From JBAMOY01 sp037071015 (GTDB taxonomy: Bacteria; Bacillota_I; Bacilli_A; RF39; UBA660), in NCBI GenBank assembly GCA_037071015.1, contig JBAMOY010000001.1, positions 744,001-808,000 on the forward strand: DNA of 64,000 nt. The letters are read 5' to 3'. How positions within the stretch are numbered: the first letter of the stretch is position 1; the number at the start of each line of letters is the position of its first letter. The translations under genes were made by a program, and so were the position numbers. Under the pieces are notes generated by a model. That model did no database searches and had not been told where the DNA came from. It saw only the letters and a list, made by a program, of their open reading frames with translations. This document shows, one piece after another, positions 42,562 to 52,418 of this stretch.

Positions 42562-43101
42562 TTACAAAGCATTACCTTTTTTCGGTCTATAAAATGAACT
42601 TATATCAACCATTTCATGTTTTAATAAACCTATTTTAACATCTAAACCACCGCCATAACCAGTTAAATTACCATTACTACCAATCACCCTATGACAGGGA
42701 ATGATAATAGACACAGGATTATATCCGACAGCATGTCCGACCGCTTGAGCTGACATTTTTTTAATACCTTTTTGTTTAGCTAATAAAGAAGCAATTTCAC
42801 CATAAGTCATTGTTTTTCCATAAGGTATAGTTTTCAATATATCCCAAACCATCATACTAAAATCAGAACCTGTTAATTTAATAGGGACTTCATTTAAATT
42901 TGGTCTTTCTCCTGCAAAATATCTATTTAACCACATCTTAGTAATATTAAATATTTCTAATTCGTTATTAACCTGTTCATCCGTAAACTCACGTAAATTT
43001 AAAAATCGCGATGTCTTAAACCATAAACCAGTTAAATAAGTTCCATCACTAGTTAATATAATTATACCAACGGGCGATTGATATGTACTTTTATATTCCA
43101 T
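42562..43101 (-). CDS. ogt: Methylated-DNA--protein-cysteine methyltransferase
   Basis: This suicide enzyme removes O6-alkyl groups from guanine in DNA. The catalytic motif IIPCHRVIG with the acceptor cysteine is intact, followed by GNLTGYGGGLDVKIGLLKHE. The upstream DNA-binding helix region is YGKTMTYGEIASLLAK. At 179 residues with a small N-terminal domain it is a normal Ogt. Divergent from the collagen-like gene. Confidence 0.93.
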   Translation of the reverse strand: MEYKSTYQSPVGIIILTSDGTYLTGLWFKTSRFLNLREFTDEQVNNELEIFNITKMWLNRYFAGERPNLNEVPIKLTGSDFSMMVWDILKTIPYGKTMTYGEIASLLAKQKGIKKMSAQAVGHAVGYNPVSIIIPCHRVIGSNGNLTGYGGGLDVKIGLLKHEMVDISSFYRPKKGNAL

Positions 43102-43225
43102 CTACCTTCTCACCTTCAGCATTATAACATTTTATAATGATTATTACAAATTATTACTTAAATTAAATTTATTAATTATCTGTCTTTATAAAAAATTCAT
43201 ATTATGTATCGAAAGGAGGAATTTC

Positions 43226-44215
43226 ATGAATTTATACGAACGGGCATTGAAAAAAATTCAACACGATGAAAAATGTAGACCAACATTTTGTGTCGGTCCT
43301 ACTGGTCCAACAGGTCCTTCAGGAGGTCCGACCGGACCTACGGGACCTCAAGGAAGAACTGGTGATACTGGAGCTACTGGTATAATGGGTCCTATGGGAC
43401 CTACTGGTGCTACTGGAGCGACCGGTGTAATGGGACCTATGGGACCCACTGGTGATATAGGTCCAACTGGGCCAACTGGTACTGCTGATACCTTAGCAGT
43501 TGGAACAACTACAACTGGAGATGCAGGTACTGAAGCAATCGTAACAGATTCAACTGGCAGTCCAAATCATACTTTTAATTTTGTTATTCCACGTGGATTT
43601 GATGGTGAAGATGGAGCTACCGGGCCAACTGGACCAACAGGATCTACGGGTGCTACCGGACCTACAGGTGCCACTGGGGCAACAGGTCCAACGGGACCAG
43701 CCGGTTCCAATGCTAACTCAGCAGCTTGTTTTTGCGTCGACCAAATGCGTAATATCATTCGTCAAATAATTACACTTTACCCAAGTGATAACTTAACTAT
43801 TGCAATGGAGAGTGGAGATAATGTCAGTGGTCGACCTGGATCTTTATTACCTGCTCCCAACAATAACCCTAATTCAGGTCTTTTCCAATTAGTTAATCCT
43901 CAGGGAACTCCAGAAGCAACAATCTCTATTTGTCGCATCGCTTCTATTTCAATCACCAGCAGTACTTATAATAATGCTATTACTTACTTGCCAGCACCAA
44001 CTCCTCTACCTACTGGTTGTGATGCTAATTGTGAAGCCGCTATTCAATCATATTTACCTGTTGGTACTACAGGCGTATCAATTAAAGCAGGCGGTCAAAC
44101 TGTTACTCAAGGAACAGTCATTAGAAGTGAATATGGAATGGTTGTTGTGGCTGGTAATAATAATAGTAATCCAGCGTTCATTTCTTTATGTAAAGCTGAA
44201 ATAATTAATAAATAA
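43226..44215 (+). CDS. Collagen-like triple-helix repeat protein (spore-surface type)
   Basis: A 329-residue protein: a 23-residue head (MNLYERALKKIQHDEKC), a Gly-X-Thr collagen block at about 24-86, and a non-collagen insert at about 87-123 (VGTTTTGDAGTEAIVTDSTG to FVIPRG). A second collagen block at about 124-160 follows, then a C-terminal globular domain with several cysteines. GPTGPTG triplets and the VGTTTTG/IPRG insert are common in exosporium and filament proteins of spore-forming Bacillota. There is no signal peptide, transmembrane segment or LPXTG, which fits deposition on a spore surface from the mother cell rather than Sec export. Base composition is richer in G and C than in neighbours because of the Gly/Pro codons. 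AGGAGG site. Confidence 0.85.
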   Translation: MNLYERALKKIQHDEKCRPTFCVGPTGPTGPSGGPTGPTGPQGRTGDTGATGIMGPMGPTGATGATGVMGPMGPTGDIGPTGPTGTADTLAVGTTTTGDAGTEAIVTDSTGSPNHTFNFVIPRGFDGEDGATGPTGPTGSTGATGPTGATGATGPTGPAGSNANSAACFCVDQMRNIIRQIITLYPSDNLTIAMESGDNVSGRPGSLLPAPNNNPNSGLFQLVNPQGTPEATISICRIASISITSSTYNNAITYLPAPTPLPTGCDANCEAAIQSYLPVGTTGVSIKAGGQTVTQGTVIRSEYGMVVVAGNNNSNPAFISLCKAEIINK

Positions 44216-44244
44216 AGTTTAAAATATAATTAAAAATCATTAAA

Positions 44245-44279
44245 AAAATCTACACAAAATAAAAAGTGTAGATTTTTTA
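44245..44279. terminator. Terminator between the collagen-like and FkbM genes
   Basis: AAAATCTACAC and GTGTAGATTTT form a perfect 11-bp stem around ten A/T bases, with T-runs in both directions. Confidence 0.85.
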
Positions 44280-44286
44280 TTTATAA

Positions 44287-45213
44287 TTAAATAGCAATTA
44301 AGGTTATTTCTGTCGGATAAATTGGCGAACTATTATAGCGTAAGTAAAACTTATAATTACTAGATAAATCATAAATCATTTTAGGTATTTTCCACAAATC
44401 TTCATTATTATGATATACCGATATTAATAATTTTGGATGATCATTTATAATATGTTCTTTAGCACCTAAAATAGCTTTTTGTTCAAAACCTTCTATATCA
44501 GCTTTAATTAAGGTTATCGATTCTTCGATATCATCATCTAATGTGGTCATTACAACTCCACCATCCGATTTTTCAATAAGTGTATTTGCCGATGAACTTA
44601 CACTATTATTAACTAAACCCACTTGTCCTATACTATCGCCAATAGCTTTTAACCGAAAATCAATATTCTCATATCCCTTTAAATTATCCTTTAAAGTATC
44701 AAATGTTTCAGGAGTCATCTCATAACAATATATTTTCTTATAGCAATCTTCACCATAATTTTTCAAATAAGAAAGAATTGTATCTCCTGTATATGCACCT
44801 AAGTCTACAATTACTTCGTCGCTAGTACATTCTAACAAATCTAAATCAAAATAATCATCATACATGTATTCCCTAGTCGCATTAGTTGTATCAAAATCAT
44901 AACAATACCAATTATTTAAAATAGCATACAAAGTTTTCTTAGAACGGTAATCCTGCAAATGATTATATAACCATACAAAATCATCAATATGATTAAATAA
45001 AGCCTCTTGCTTTAATTCAATTTCCTCATAATTTTGACTATCAATATCTAAAGATCCCCAATAATTAAACTGATTGAAAAATTTCATACAACTTCTTTTT
45101 GTTTCTTCAGGTACTTTATCAAAACTTTTACGCATACGATAATACAGTTCTTTTTCACTTAAGCCTTTGATTTCCATAACTAACCTAGAAAAATTCTTAT
45201 CAATAATATTCAT
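44287..45213 (-). CDS. FkbM family methyltransferase
   Basis: A 308-residue protein with a C-terminal FkbM-type SAM methyltransferase domain (about 125-300): EVIVDLGAYTGDTIL (motif I), IYCYEMTPETFD, and ITLIKADIEGFEQKAILGA with the family's DIEG motif. The N-terminal 120 residues are helical and not part of the catalytic domain. FkbM enzymes usually O-methylate sugars or other hydroxyls. The gene faces the collagen-like gene across a shared terminator; collagen-like spore proteins are often glycosylated, so a role on its glycans is conceivable but not shown. Confidence 0.85.
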   Translation of the reverse strand: MNIIDKNFSRLVMEIKGLSEKELYYRMRKSFDKVPEETKRSCMKFFNQFNYWGSLDIDSQNYEEIELKQEALFNHIDDFVWLYNHLQDYRSKKTLYAILNNWYCYDFDTTNATREYMYDDYFDLDLLECTSDEVIVDLGAYTGDTILSYLKNYGEDCYKKIYCYEMTPETFDTLKDNLKGYENIDFRLKAIGDSIGQVGLVNNSVSSSANTLIEKSDGGVVMTTLDDDIEESITLIKADIEGFEQKAILGAKEHIINDHPKLLISVYHNNEDLWKIPKMIYDLSSNYKFYLRYNSSPIYPTEITLIAI

Positions 45214-45266
45214 TTATTTCTCACCCTTTATTTTAAATATATTAAATTAATCAGTAAACATAACAA

Positions 45267-45294
45267 AAAAACATTATTATATAATAATGTTTTA
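45267..45294 (-). terminator. Terminator of the LTA synthase operon
   Basis: AAAACATTATTAT and ATAATAATGTTTT form a perfect palindrome followed by A/T; it overlaps the stop of the 212-residue gene at 45292. Confidence 0.8.
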
Positions 45295-45927
45295 AATCAT
45301 TTTAACTATTTCTAATTTATTATTAGCATGAACAATTGTTAAAGTACATTCATCTTGATACTCTAAATCTTTTTTATAAGTAATTTCAACTGTCACAATA
45401 TAAGCATTACTATCATTACTATCAAGATAATCATACGATGTCTTTTCTAGATTAGTAACCTCAGTATTCGTCACAATCGGTAATTCTTGACTACGATTAC
45501 TATACATATTGTTTTCTACAGTTTTATAGATACCATTTTTAGCTAACTTTTCAAAATCTTGTTGAAAAGAAGTATATATAAATTGAGTACCACCAACATC
45601 ATTCTTATTTTCCTTATTATCTAAATTAAAGAAATCAGTCACAAACAGTTGACTTACCAATTTAGCATACTCTTCATCATCTGGATTAGCTTTAGATAAT
45701 TCTTTCTTTAATTTTTCAAATAAATCTTTATAATATTTTGTTTCATTATCATTTAATACATAACCATAGTCCTTAATTTCATCACTTACTTTAGTTATTG
45801 ACGTTTTTTCTTTGTTAAAAAATGTCATTTTTACCACTAATGCAGCTACTAAAGTAACTAACATTATCATTATAAGTAGTGCTGACTTTTTTATTCTTCT
45901 TCTTTTTTTTACAGCCATATTATTCAT
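45292..45927 (-). CDS. Single-pass membrane protein linked to LTA synthase
   Basis: A roughly 211-residue protein with a very basic N-terminus (KKRRRIKK), one membrane segment (about 16-36), and an extracellular domain with NTEVTNLEKTSYDYLDSNDS. Family unknown. The start is uncertain: ATG 45927 overlaps the LTA synthase stop by 8 bases, and ATG 45918 follows that stop directly. Either way it is translationally coupled to the synthase and may assist it. Confidence 0.7.
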   Translation of the reverse strand: MNNMAVKKRRRIKKSALLIMIMLVTLVAALVVKMTFFNKEKTSITKVSDEIKDYGYVLNDNETKYYKDLFEKLKKELSKANPDDEEYAKLVSQLFVTDFFNLDNKENKNDVGGTQFIYTSFQQDFEKLAKNGIYKTVENNMYSNRSQELPIVTNTEVTNLEKTSYDYLDSNDSNAYIVTVEITYKKDLEYQDECTLTIVHANNKLEIVKMI

Positions 45928-47959
45928 CAACCCTTGCTATCCAATTATTTTGGTTATTTTTATCAATTAAATCATAAACGATAATCGCATCAGAGACAGA
46001 AATTACATCTTCTGCATACTTATTATACTTTTCGATATAATCAACACTAACTACTTCTCCTTCGTTTAACATCTTTCCTTCTTCTTTTTGATGGTTGTAA
46101 TACATTTTATCTGTTAACCAGTTACCATCTGGAAAAACGACCACATTTTCATCAATACTGAATATATCATGTCCTAACGCATAAGGGCTATTAAATCCCA
46201 TCATATTTCCTAGAGTTGGTAAAACATCATACATTCCCATAACTTTAGTAATTTCTTTTTGATATTTACCGTCTTTCGTCCAAATAATGAATGGTACCTT
46301 GCGATTCAACTCATATTGATAAAAATCAACATCTACATAATTTGGATCATCGGAACTTAATATACTATCTGTTTCATAATCATAATTATAGAAACGAACA
46401 AATTCACTTTTCTTCAATTTAGCGTCGTGATCTCCATAGATAACAACCACTGTATTATCAAGTAATCCCTCTTGATCTAATTCATTAATAAATTCCCCAA
46501 TCGCTTCATCAGCATAATGAACAGATTTAAAATAATTACCTAATTTTGTTCCTTCCATATAAGGAGCACTAACAATTTCTTTTTCACCAGTTTCTTCATT
46601 CACCTTTTCATATTTATAATCAACATCATAATCCACTATACCCTGTTTTACGATATCAGAGAAAGGTGTATGGTTAGTAAGCATAATCATTACACCATAG
46701 AAATTTTGATTTTTATCATTTATATCCTTAATTTTAGAAATTGATTGATGGAAAAATGACTTATCACTTAATCCTAAACCAATAGTTTCATCAATCTCAT
46801 AATCCTTCTTATAGTAGAAGAAATGATCATAGCCAAACGATGCATGAGCATTATTACGATTCCACATCGTACCGTTATTAGCATGCATACTAAAAGTATA
46901 ATAATTTTGTTCTTTCAATAATTTCGGTATCGTAACATAATTACGATCCCAATAATTGATAAATACAGTACCACTAGAGGCTGGCATTAACGAAGTATTT
47001 AAAGTAAATTCACTGTCACTACTAGTACCGACACTTTCCTGAGCATAAAAATTAGAAAAATATAAGCCTTCACTAGCTAATTTATTCATATTAGGTGTTA
47101 ACTCTTGTCCGTTAAAAGATAAATCCATTGTAAATTGTTGAAAACTTTCGGCATGAATTACAATAACATTTTTCCCCTTAAAAATATCAGTGTATTTATT
47201 AGTCTTTGTTTTTTCCTCATTCCAACGATTAGTATAGTAATCCCTAAACTCCTTGGCTTTTTTATCATAACCAAATAATGGACTAATCTGTGGCTTTAAA
47301 GAAGCAACCACATCGTTAGCTTGATAAGTATAAATACCAAACTTCATAACAACAAATTCGCGATTCCATTGTTTACCTAAACGACTAATATCAACTGAAG
47401 ATAAAGTTGAAATAAAGAAACCAATCATAATAACGCCAACAACTAAAGTATTTAACATTGATAACTTACCATTTTCCGTTTTAGATACTCGTGTATAATA
47501 ATTAATCTTTTTCAAATGAACATTGACAAAAAACATCGCTAATATTTGCCATATATAGCAGAAATCTTTTATCTCCATAACATTTTCAACAACAGCATCA
47601 CCAACATCAACAATCTGTAAAGAAGTCTGTAGTAAAGATAACGATGCAAAAGATAAATAGTTAGTATAATACATTGAATTTATTATACATAACACAGAAA
47701 AAAATATCGTAAACCCAAAATAATATTTAAATTGATTTTTCGGTTTTAATAAATAACCAAAAGCGCCAATTATTACCACTACAGCTGCATCAGCTAAAAT
47801 CGGTTGTAAATCGAAGTAATTTTTAACCGTCAAAAATCTTAAAATAGCGGCATTTATTACCGATGTTAAAACAAACGTCAAAAACAAAATATTAGTCTTC
47901 GTATAATTTTTAATTTTAATACTAACACTGTTAAAAAATTTCTCTATTTTATCACGCAT
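45920..47959 (-). CDS. ltaS: Lipoteichoic acid synthase-type sulfatase-fold enzyme
   Basis: A 679-residue polyglycerolphosphate transferase of the LtaS family. Five membrane segments (to about residue 190) are followed by an extracellular sulfatase-fold domain. Visible active-site parts are NVIVIHAESFQQF (metal), SVGTSSDSEF with the catalytic Thr, SMHANNGTMWNRNNAHASFGYDHFF, and VVIYGDHDAK. It makes the glycerolphosphate chain of lipoteichoic acid or a related glycerol- or ethanolamine-phosphate polymer. Length is normal. Downstream it is coupled to the 212-residue membrane protein. Confidence 0.88.
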   Translation of the reverse strand: MRDKIEKFFNSVSIKIKNYTKTNILFLTFVLTSVINAAILRFLTVKNYFDLQPILADAAVVVIIGAFGYLLKPKNQFKYYFGFTIFFSVLCIINSMYYTNYLSFASLSLLQTSLQIVDVGDAVVENVMEIKDFCYIWQILAMFFVNVHLKKINYYTRVSKTENGKLSMLNTLVVGVIMIGFFISTLSSVDISRLGKQWNREFVVMKFGIYTYQANDVVASLKPQISPLFGYDKKAKEFRDYYTNRWNEEKTKTNKYTDIFKGKNVIVIHAESFQQFTMDLSFNGQELTPNMNKLASEGLYFSNFYAQESVGTSSDSEFTLNTSLMPASSGTVFINYWDRNYVTIPKLLKEQNYYTFSMHANNGTMWNRNNAHASFGYDHFFYYKKDYEIDETIGLGLSDKSFFHQSISKIKDINDKNQNFYGVMIMLTNHTPFSDIVKQGIVDYDVDYKYEKVNEETGEKEIVSAPYMEGTKLGNYFKSVHYADEAIGEFINELDQEGLLDNTVVVIYGDHDAKLKKSEFVRFYNYDYETDSILSSDDPNYVDVDFYQYELNRKVPFIIWTKDGKYQKEITKVMGMYDVLPTLGNMMGFNSPYALGHDIFSIDENVVVFPDGNWLTDKMYYNHQKEEGKMLNEGEVVSVDYIEKYNKYAEDVISVSDAIIVYDLIDKNNQNNWIARVDE

Positions 47960-48206
47960 AAGTTCACCTCAATAATCACTAATCAAGTATATCACTTTTA
48001 TAATTTTTTTTCAATGTAGCTCCTACAAAAATTTATACTCAAAAAAAAGACAACATTATTACTTACATCAGTTTATAATATGTTGCTTTTGAAAATTCCA
48101 AAACAAATTTTTAGTACACGCTTTACTAAAATATGATGTCAACTTAAAGTATCTAACTATTATTTATAAATTTATTTTGGTCTAACAAAAAATTATAAAT
48201 AATCTA

Positions 48207-48737
48207 TTAGTCATTATTTTCCTTGTTCGCTTCATCCATTCCTTCCTTTATACCTTTGGCTAGTTCCTTCCCAATTGTTCCTATAGCACTACCTACTGTT
48301 GGGGCCATTTTTTGAATGCCCTCTTGCGCAATTGGCATAACTTGTTGTGTAGTATAAGCAGCAATTTCTCTTCTATGCGCAATAAACATAACAATACCAC
48401 CAGCAATAGTTAACCCAAAACCAATAGGGATCATAAAACCACCTATTGCAAATAATCCGATATTGCCAAATATTCCACTAGCTGTATTTTGACTGTCGCT
48501 AGCACCAATGTTTATTTCACCGTGGCTGAAGGAATTAAAATCATTTATTATACCGTTACTCATAGAATTAAATCCATCCATAGCCCTATTACCTGCGCCA
48601 ACAAATCCAGTAATTAATAAAATAAAACTAATTACCAATATAACGATACCGATAAGTAAAAGCATTTTTCCGACTTTTTTAATTTTAGCATTGCTTTGTT
48701 GATATTTTTCTTCGCTTAAATATTCTTTGTCTTGCAT
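48207..48737 (-). CDS. Membrane protein, unknown
   Basis: A 176-residue protein with two hydrophobic segments (about 24-45 and 96-118) and a polar C-terminus with GIQKMAPTVGSAIGTIGKELAKG. I do not recognise the family. AGGAGGGA precedes the ATG. The 247 bases between its stop and ltaS hold nothing I can name. The next gene upstream, also a small membrane protein, starts 58 bases away, so the two may be co-expressed. Confidence 0.6.
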   Translation of the reverse strand: MQDKEYLSEEKYQQSNAKIKKVGKMLLLIGIVILVISFILLITGFVGAGNRAMDGFNSMSNGIINDFNSFSHGEINIGASDSQNTASGIFGNIGLFAIGGFMIPIGFGLTIAGGIVMFIAHRREIAAYTTQQVMPIAQEGIQKMAPTVGSAIGTIGKELAKGIKEGMDEANKENND

Positions 48738-48795
48738 ATTTTTATCCCTCCTAAAATAACCTAAATAATATTCATTATTTAAGTTATTTACATTG

Positions 48796-49299
48796 TTAAT
48801 AAGACTTTTTACCCTTGACTAAATATATGATAAATGCGCCTAATGCACCTAAACCAACAACAGCACCACCAATAATATAGAAAATTTGATATGACATAGG
48901 TTTAACTAAATCATAATATACAGTATTGTCATAATTTTCTATTTCCCATTTTTCAGTTTCTAAATTGGTAATTTTAGAATTTATTTCTTGCACTTTCCTT
49001 TGACATTTTGATTTGTCAGCAAACCAATTTGAATCATTCATATTTAAAGAATCACATTCTTGTTGTGTTGATTCATATTGTTCCTTTAAAGGTTTTAGTT
49101 CTTCCGTTATTTCTGAATATCTTTTATTTAATTTATCTGCGTTTTCTTTTGATAGTTCATAAGCCTCTTGATACCTTCTTTCATTTGTCTTCTTTGCGGC
49201 TCCTTGTTTAATTAATCCGATGCCTGCTACAACTAAGCCAATAGCAATACTTATAATCAAAATCAATAATGGCAATGGTAATTTCTTTTTATTTTTCAT
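48796..49299 (-). CDS. Membrane protein with coiled coil, unknown
   Basis: A 167-residue protein: a membrane segment at about 10-29, a long helical, charged region (about 33-125; ITEELKPLKEQYESTQQE and KITNLETEKWEIE), and a second membrane segment at about 133-160. Two ends in the membrane and a coiled coil between suggest a spacer or scaffold topology. No named family is recognised. GGGAG precedes the ATG. Confidence 0.6.
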   Translation of the reverse strand: MKNKKKLPLPLLILIISIAIGLVVAGIGLIKQGAAKKTNERRYQEAYELSKENADKLNKRYSEITEELKPLKEQYESTQQECDSLNMNDSNWFADKSKCQRKVQEINSKITNLETEKWEIENYDNTVYYDLVKPMSYQIFYIIGGAVVGLGALGAFIIYLVKGKKSY

Positions 49300-49372
49300 A
49301 TTAATTTACTCCCTTCAATATATTACCAAACACATTATATTGAATATATACTAAACAATCAATTTTTTAATA

Positions 49373-52306
49373 TTAATTATTGGCGATTACCTCTAAAGCA
49401 TTAGCAACTAATTGATATTTATCGAAACGTTTTTCTACATGACCACTAACCTCAACAATATCGCCAACATTAATGTTGGTCCCTAAAGTATAAAATTTTG
49501 GGAATAATACGACATCGATCGTTGCTAACTCATCACTGGCTGTAATAAATAACATCTTATCATTTTTTTTCGTCGTTATTTCCTTCTTACGATCGACATA
49601 TAAAATGATATTAATGTTTTTATCAAAGTAATTATCTATTTGTTCTAAGCTAATTAAATTATTAAATTTGATTCGATATTCAGTGACTGGATGATGACTC
49701 AAATAAAAACCAAAAGTATCTCGTTCTAAATTCATTAATTCTTTTTTGGAATATTCTTCATAACGATTAATAAGTGGTTTTAAACTTTCATCATCACTTA
49801 ATAAGTCTCCTATTTCACCATAGTTAATAATTGCTTCTAAATTTTCCTTTAAAGTATGGCGATTAAAACCGAAACTGTTAAAAACACCAGCATCAATCAA
49901 ACTCTCAAGCGTTTTTCGATTAACACTTTTGCCATAACATCTATTGATAAAATCAAAAATATCTTTATATAAACCCTTGGTCCTCTCTTCTAATATGCTA
50001 GTGGCTGCACTAATACCAACATTCTTAATTGAAGATAAAGGAAATCTAATACCTTCATGACAAACTTCATAACTATTACCACTATAATTAATATCAGGTA
50101 ATAATATATCGATATCTAATAATTTACATTCATAAATATACTCTTTCGTTTTAACTGTACTACCAACTACCATCGAAAGGAGATTTTTCATAAAATATTT
50201 AGGATAATAAGCCTTCAAATAGGCCATACGATAAGCAATCATTGAATAAGCAACAGAATGAGCACGATTAAATCCATATGAAGCAAATCTTAAGATTAAA
50301 TCATAAACTTGAGTAGCTTTGGTTTCTGAATAACCTCTTTCAATACTTCGTTTAATAAATTTTTCCTTTTCTTCTAACAAAACGCTTTCCTTCTTCTTAC
50401 TCATCGCTCTTCTTAATACATCAGCTTCCGCAAAACTATACCCAGCCATCACATTAGCTATTTGCATAATTTGTTCCTGATATATAATAATTCCATAAGT
50501 AGGCTTCAAAATATCGTTCAAACTCTCATCAAGATAATCAACAGCTTGTTTACCGCGTTTACGTTTGATATAACTATCAATATTATTCATCGGTCCCGGT
50601 CTAAACAACGCAATTGAAGCAACTATATCCTCAAAATCATTGGGTTTAAATTTTCTTAAGAAATTCATCATTCCTTGTGATTCAAACTGAAAAATTCCCG
50701 TAGTATAAACATTGGTAAAAACAGAAATAGCCTTTTTATCACCATCGGGAATACTATCAAAAGTAAGTTTTACCTTTTCTTTTGTATTAATGTCTTTTAA
50801 AACATCATTAATCAAAGTCAAATTACGTAAAGCTAAAAAATCCATTTTTAATAAACCTAGATCTTCTAAATATTCCATGGAATAACCAGTAATATAAAAT
50901 CCTTCATGATTTTTAACCAAGGGAATAACTTCATCCAAATCATTCTTTGCCATAACAATGCCGGCTGCATGAATACTAGTATGGCGTTTTAATCCCTCTA
51001 ATTTAGTTGCAATTTGATATAATTTACTAAATGTTGCATCACTAGCAATATAATGTGCTAACTTAGCATTCTGCTCAATATTCAAAGTCAATGACAACCT
51101 AGAGTCTAACAAATGACAAATATCATCGACAATTGCTAAATCGATGTCCATCGTGCGAGCAACATCTCTTATAACTTGTTTAGCCCCTAAAGTACCAAAA
51201 GTAATAATTGGTGCTACTTTTTTCATACCATACTTATCGATACAGTAATTAATAACTTCCTCACGGCGATTATATTCAAAATCAATATCAATATCTGGCA
51301 TAGTTATTCGCTCGGGATTCAAAAAACGTTCAAATAACAAATTATACTTGATTGGATCAATCGTCGTAATATTTAACAAATATGAAACCAACGATCCGGC
51401 AGCGCTTCCCCTACCAGGACCAACTAAAATATGATTATCTTTAGCAAATTTAACATAATCATATACTACTAAAAAGTAATTGCAAAAGCCCATATTTTGA
51501 ATAACACTGAGTTCATACTTTAACCGTGTTTGATATACTTGACTTACACTAGTTCCAAATATTCGTTTTAAACCATCAATACACAGCTTTTTCAAATATT
51601 GATAACTATCATAGCCAACAGGGCATTGGTAGATTGGTAATAAGTTCTTATCACGTCTAATCTCTAAACGACATAAATCAATAATTTTTTGATTACTGTC
51701 TAAATCAATTATAGTGGCAATCTCATCGTATAATTTTAAATAATTATCATCATATTCGATAGTAAAATCGACATTTCTTCCCTCTTTAATCGCATATAGA
51801 TAGTTTATATACTCCGCGTCATCTTTTTTCAAATATAAAACTTCATCCATATAAATCAAGTTAGTTCCTTTTAATTTATCTTTTTCTTCGCTACTACTAT
51901 ATGCTTTAAATATATATTGATAGATTTTAACCAACCTATCATATAATCGCATTGTTTTAAAAGGAACAATACAGATTATACTATCACTATAATGTGATAA
52001 CACATCTAAAGTTATTTCCCTTTCTGTCATCAAAGTCGAAAGTTTAAGCAAATGACGATATCCAGTATCATTCATACAATATAATATCAGAGGCATTCCT
52101 TCTATCATTAGTTCTAAGCCAATAATAGGTGTAATATCATTTTTTTTACAATTTAAATAGAATTCCATCGCGCCAAACATATTATTATCGGTGATAGTTA
52201 GAAATTTTAACTGGTTTTCTTTAGCAAATGTAATTAATTCATCAATCTTAATCATACTGTGCAATAAATAATTATGTGTTTTAATATTTAATGGAACATA
52301 ATTCAT
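49373..52306 (-). CDS. dnaE: DNA polymerase III alpha subunit DnaE
   Basis: A C-family replicative polymerase of 977 residues, short against 1,100-1,160 in many bacteria. The domain order is PHP (1-about 215), palm with GPGRGSAAGSLVSYLL and the catalytic PDIDIDF (337-343), fingers, HhH region and a C-terminal OB domain (VDRKKEITTKK to VSGHVEKR). The PHP motif starts NIKTHNYLLHS, where active PHP domains have HLHxH, so its metal site is probably lost. In Bacilli this DnaE works with PolC. ATG is preceded by AAGGTGG. Confidence 0.95.
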   Translation of the reverse strand: MNYVPLNIKTHNYLLHSMIKIDELITFAKENQLKFLTITDNNMFGAMEFYLNCKKNDITPIIGLELMIEGMPLILYCMNDTGYRHLLKLSTLMTEREITLDVLSHYSDSIICIVPFKTMRLYDRLVKIYQYIFKAYSSSEEKDKLKGTNLIYMDEVLYLKKDDAEYINYLYAIKEGRNVDFTIEYDDNYLKLYDEIATIIDLDSNQKIIDLCRLEIRRDKNLLPIYQCPVGYDSYQYLKKLCIDGLKRIFGTSVSQVYQTRLKYELSVIQNMGFCNYFLVVYDYVKFAKDNHILVGPGRGSAAGSLVSYLLNITTIDPIKYNLLFERFLNPERITMPDIDIDFEYNRREEVINYCIDKYGMKKVAPIITFGTLGAKQVIRDVARTMDIDLAIVDDICHLLDSRLSLTLNIEQNAKLAHYIASDATFSKLYQIATKLEGLKRHTSIHAAGIVMAKNDLDEVIPLVKNHEGFYITGYSMEYLEDLGLLKMDFLALRNLTLINDVLKDINTKEKVKLTFDSIPDGDKKAISVFTNVYTTGIFQFESQGMMNFLRKFKPNDFEDIVASIALFRPGPMNNIDSYIKRKRGKQAVDYLDESLNDILKPTYGIIIYQEQIMQIANVMAGYSFAEADVLRRAMSKKKESVLLEEKEKFIKRSIERGYSETKATQVYDLILRFASYGFNRAHSVAYSMIAYRMAYLKAYYPKYFMKNLLSMVVGSTVKTKEYIYECKLLDIDILLPDINYSGNSYEVCHEGIRFPLSSIKNVGISAATSILEERTKGLYKDIFDFINRCYGKSVNRKTLESLIDAGVFNSFGFNRHTLKENLEAIINYGEIGDLLSDDESLKPLINRYEEYSKKELMNLERDTFGFYLSHHPVTEYRIKFNNLISLEQIDNYFDKNINIILYVDRKKEITTKKNDKMLFITASDELATIDVVLFPKFYTLGTNINVGDIVEVSGHVEKRFDKYQLVANALEVIANN

Positions 52307-52381
52307 ATTTTACTACCACCTTTCATAAGTTTTCTTATACCTAGATTATATCATTTAATTATAAATATATAAATATAAATT

Positions 52382-52418
52382 ATCTATTTAAAGATGAAAA
52401 GATTGACTTTAAATAGAT
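52382..52418. repeat. 12-bp inverted repeat over the rpmB promoter
   Basis: ATCTATTTAAAG (52382-52393) and CTTTAAATAGAT (52407-52418) are perfect complements separated by 13 bases. The right arm overlaps the -35 element of the rpmB promoter, so it lies upstream of the transcript and looks like an operator rather than a terminator. Between divergent dnaE and rpmB. Confidence 0.7.

Noticed and set aside
43226..44215. Open frames of 60-76 codons on both strands inside the collagen-like gene
   Set aside because: They are shadows created by the repetitive Gly/Thr/Pro codons; they have no ribosome binding site and the main frame is clearly coding.
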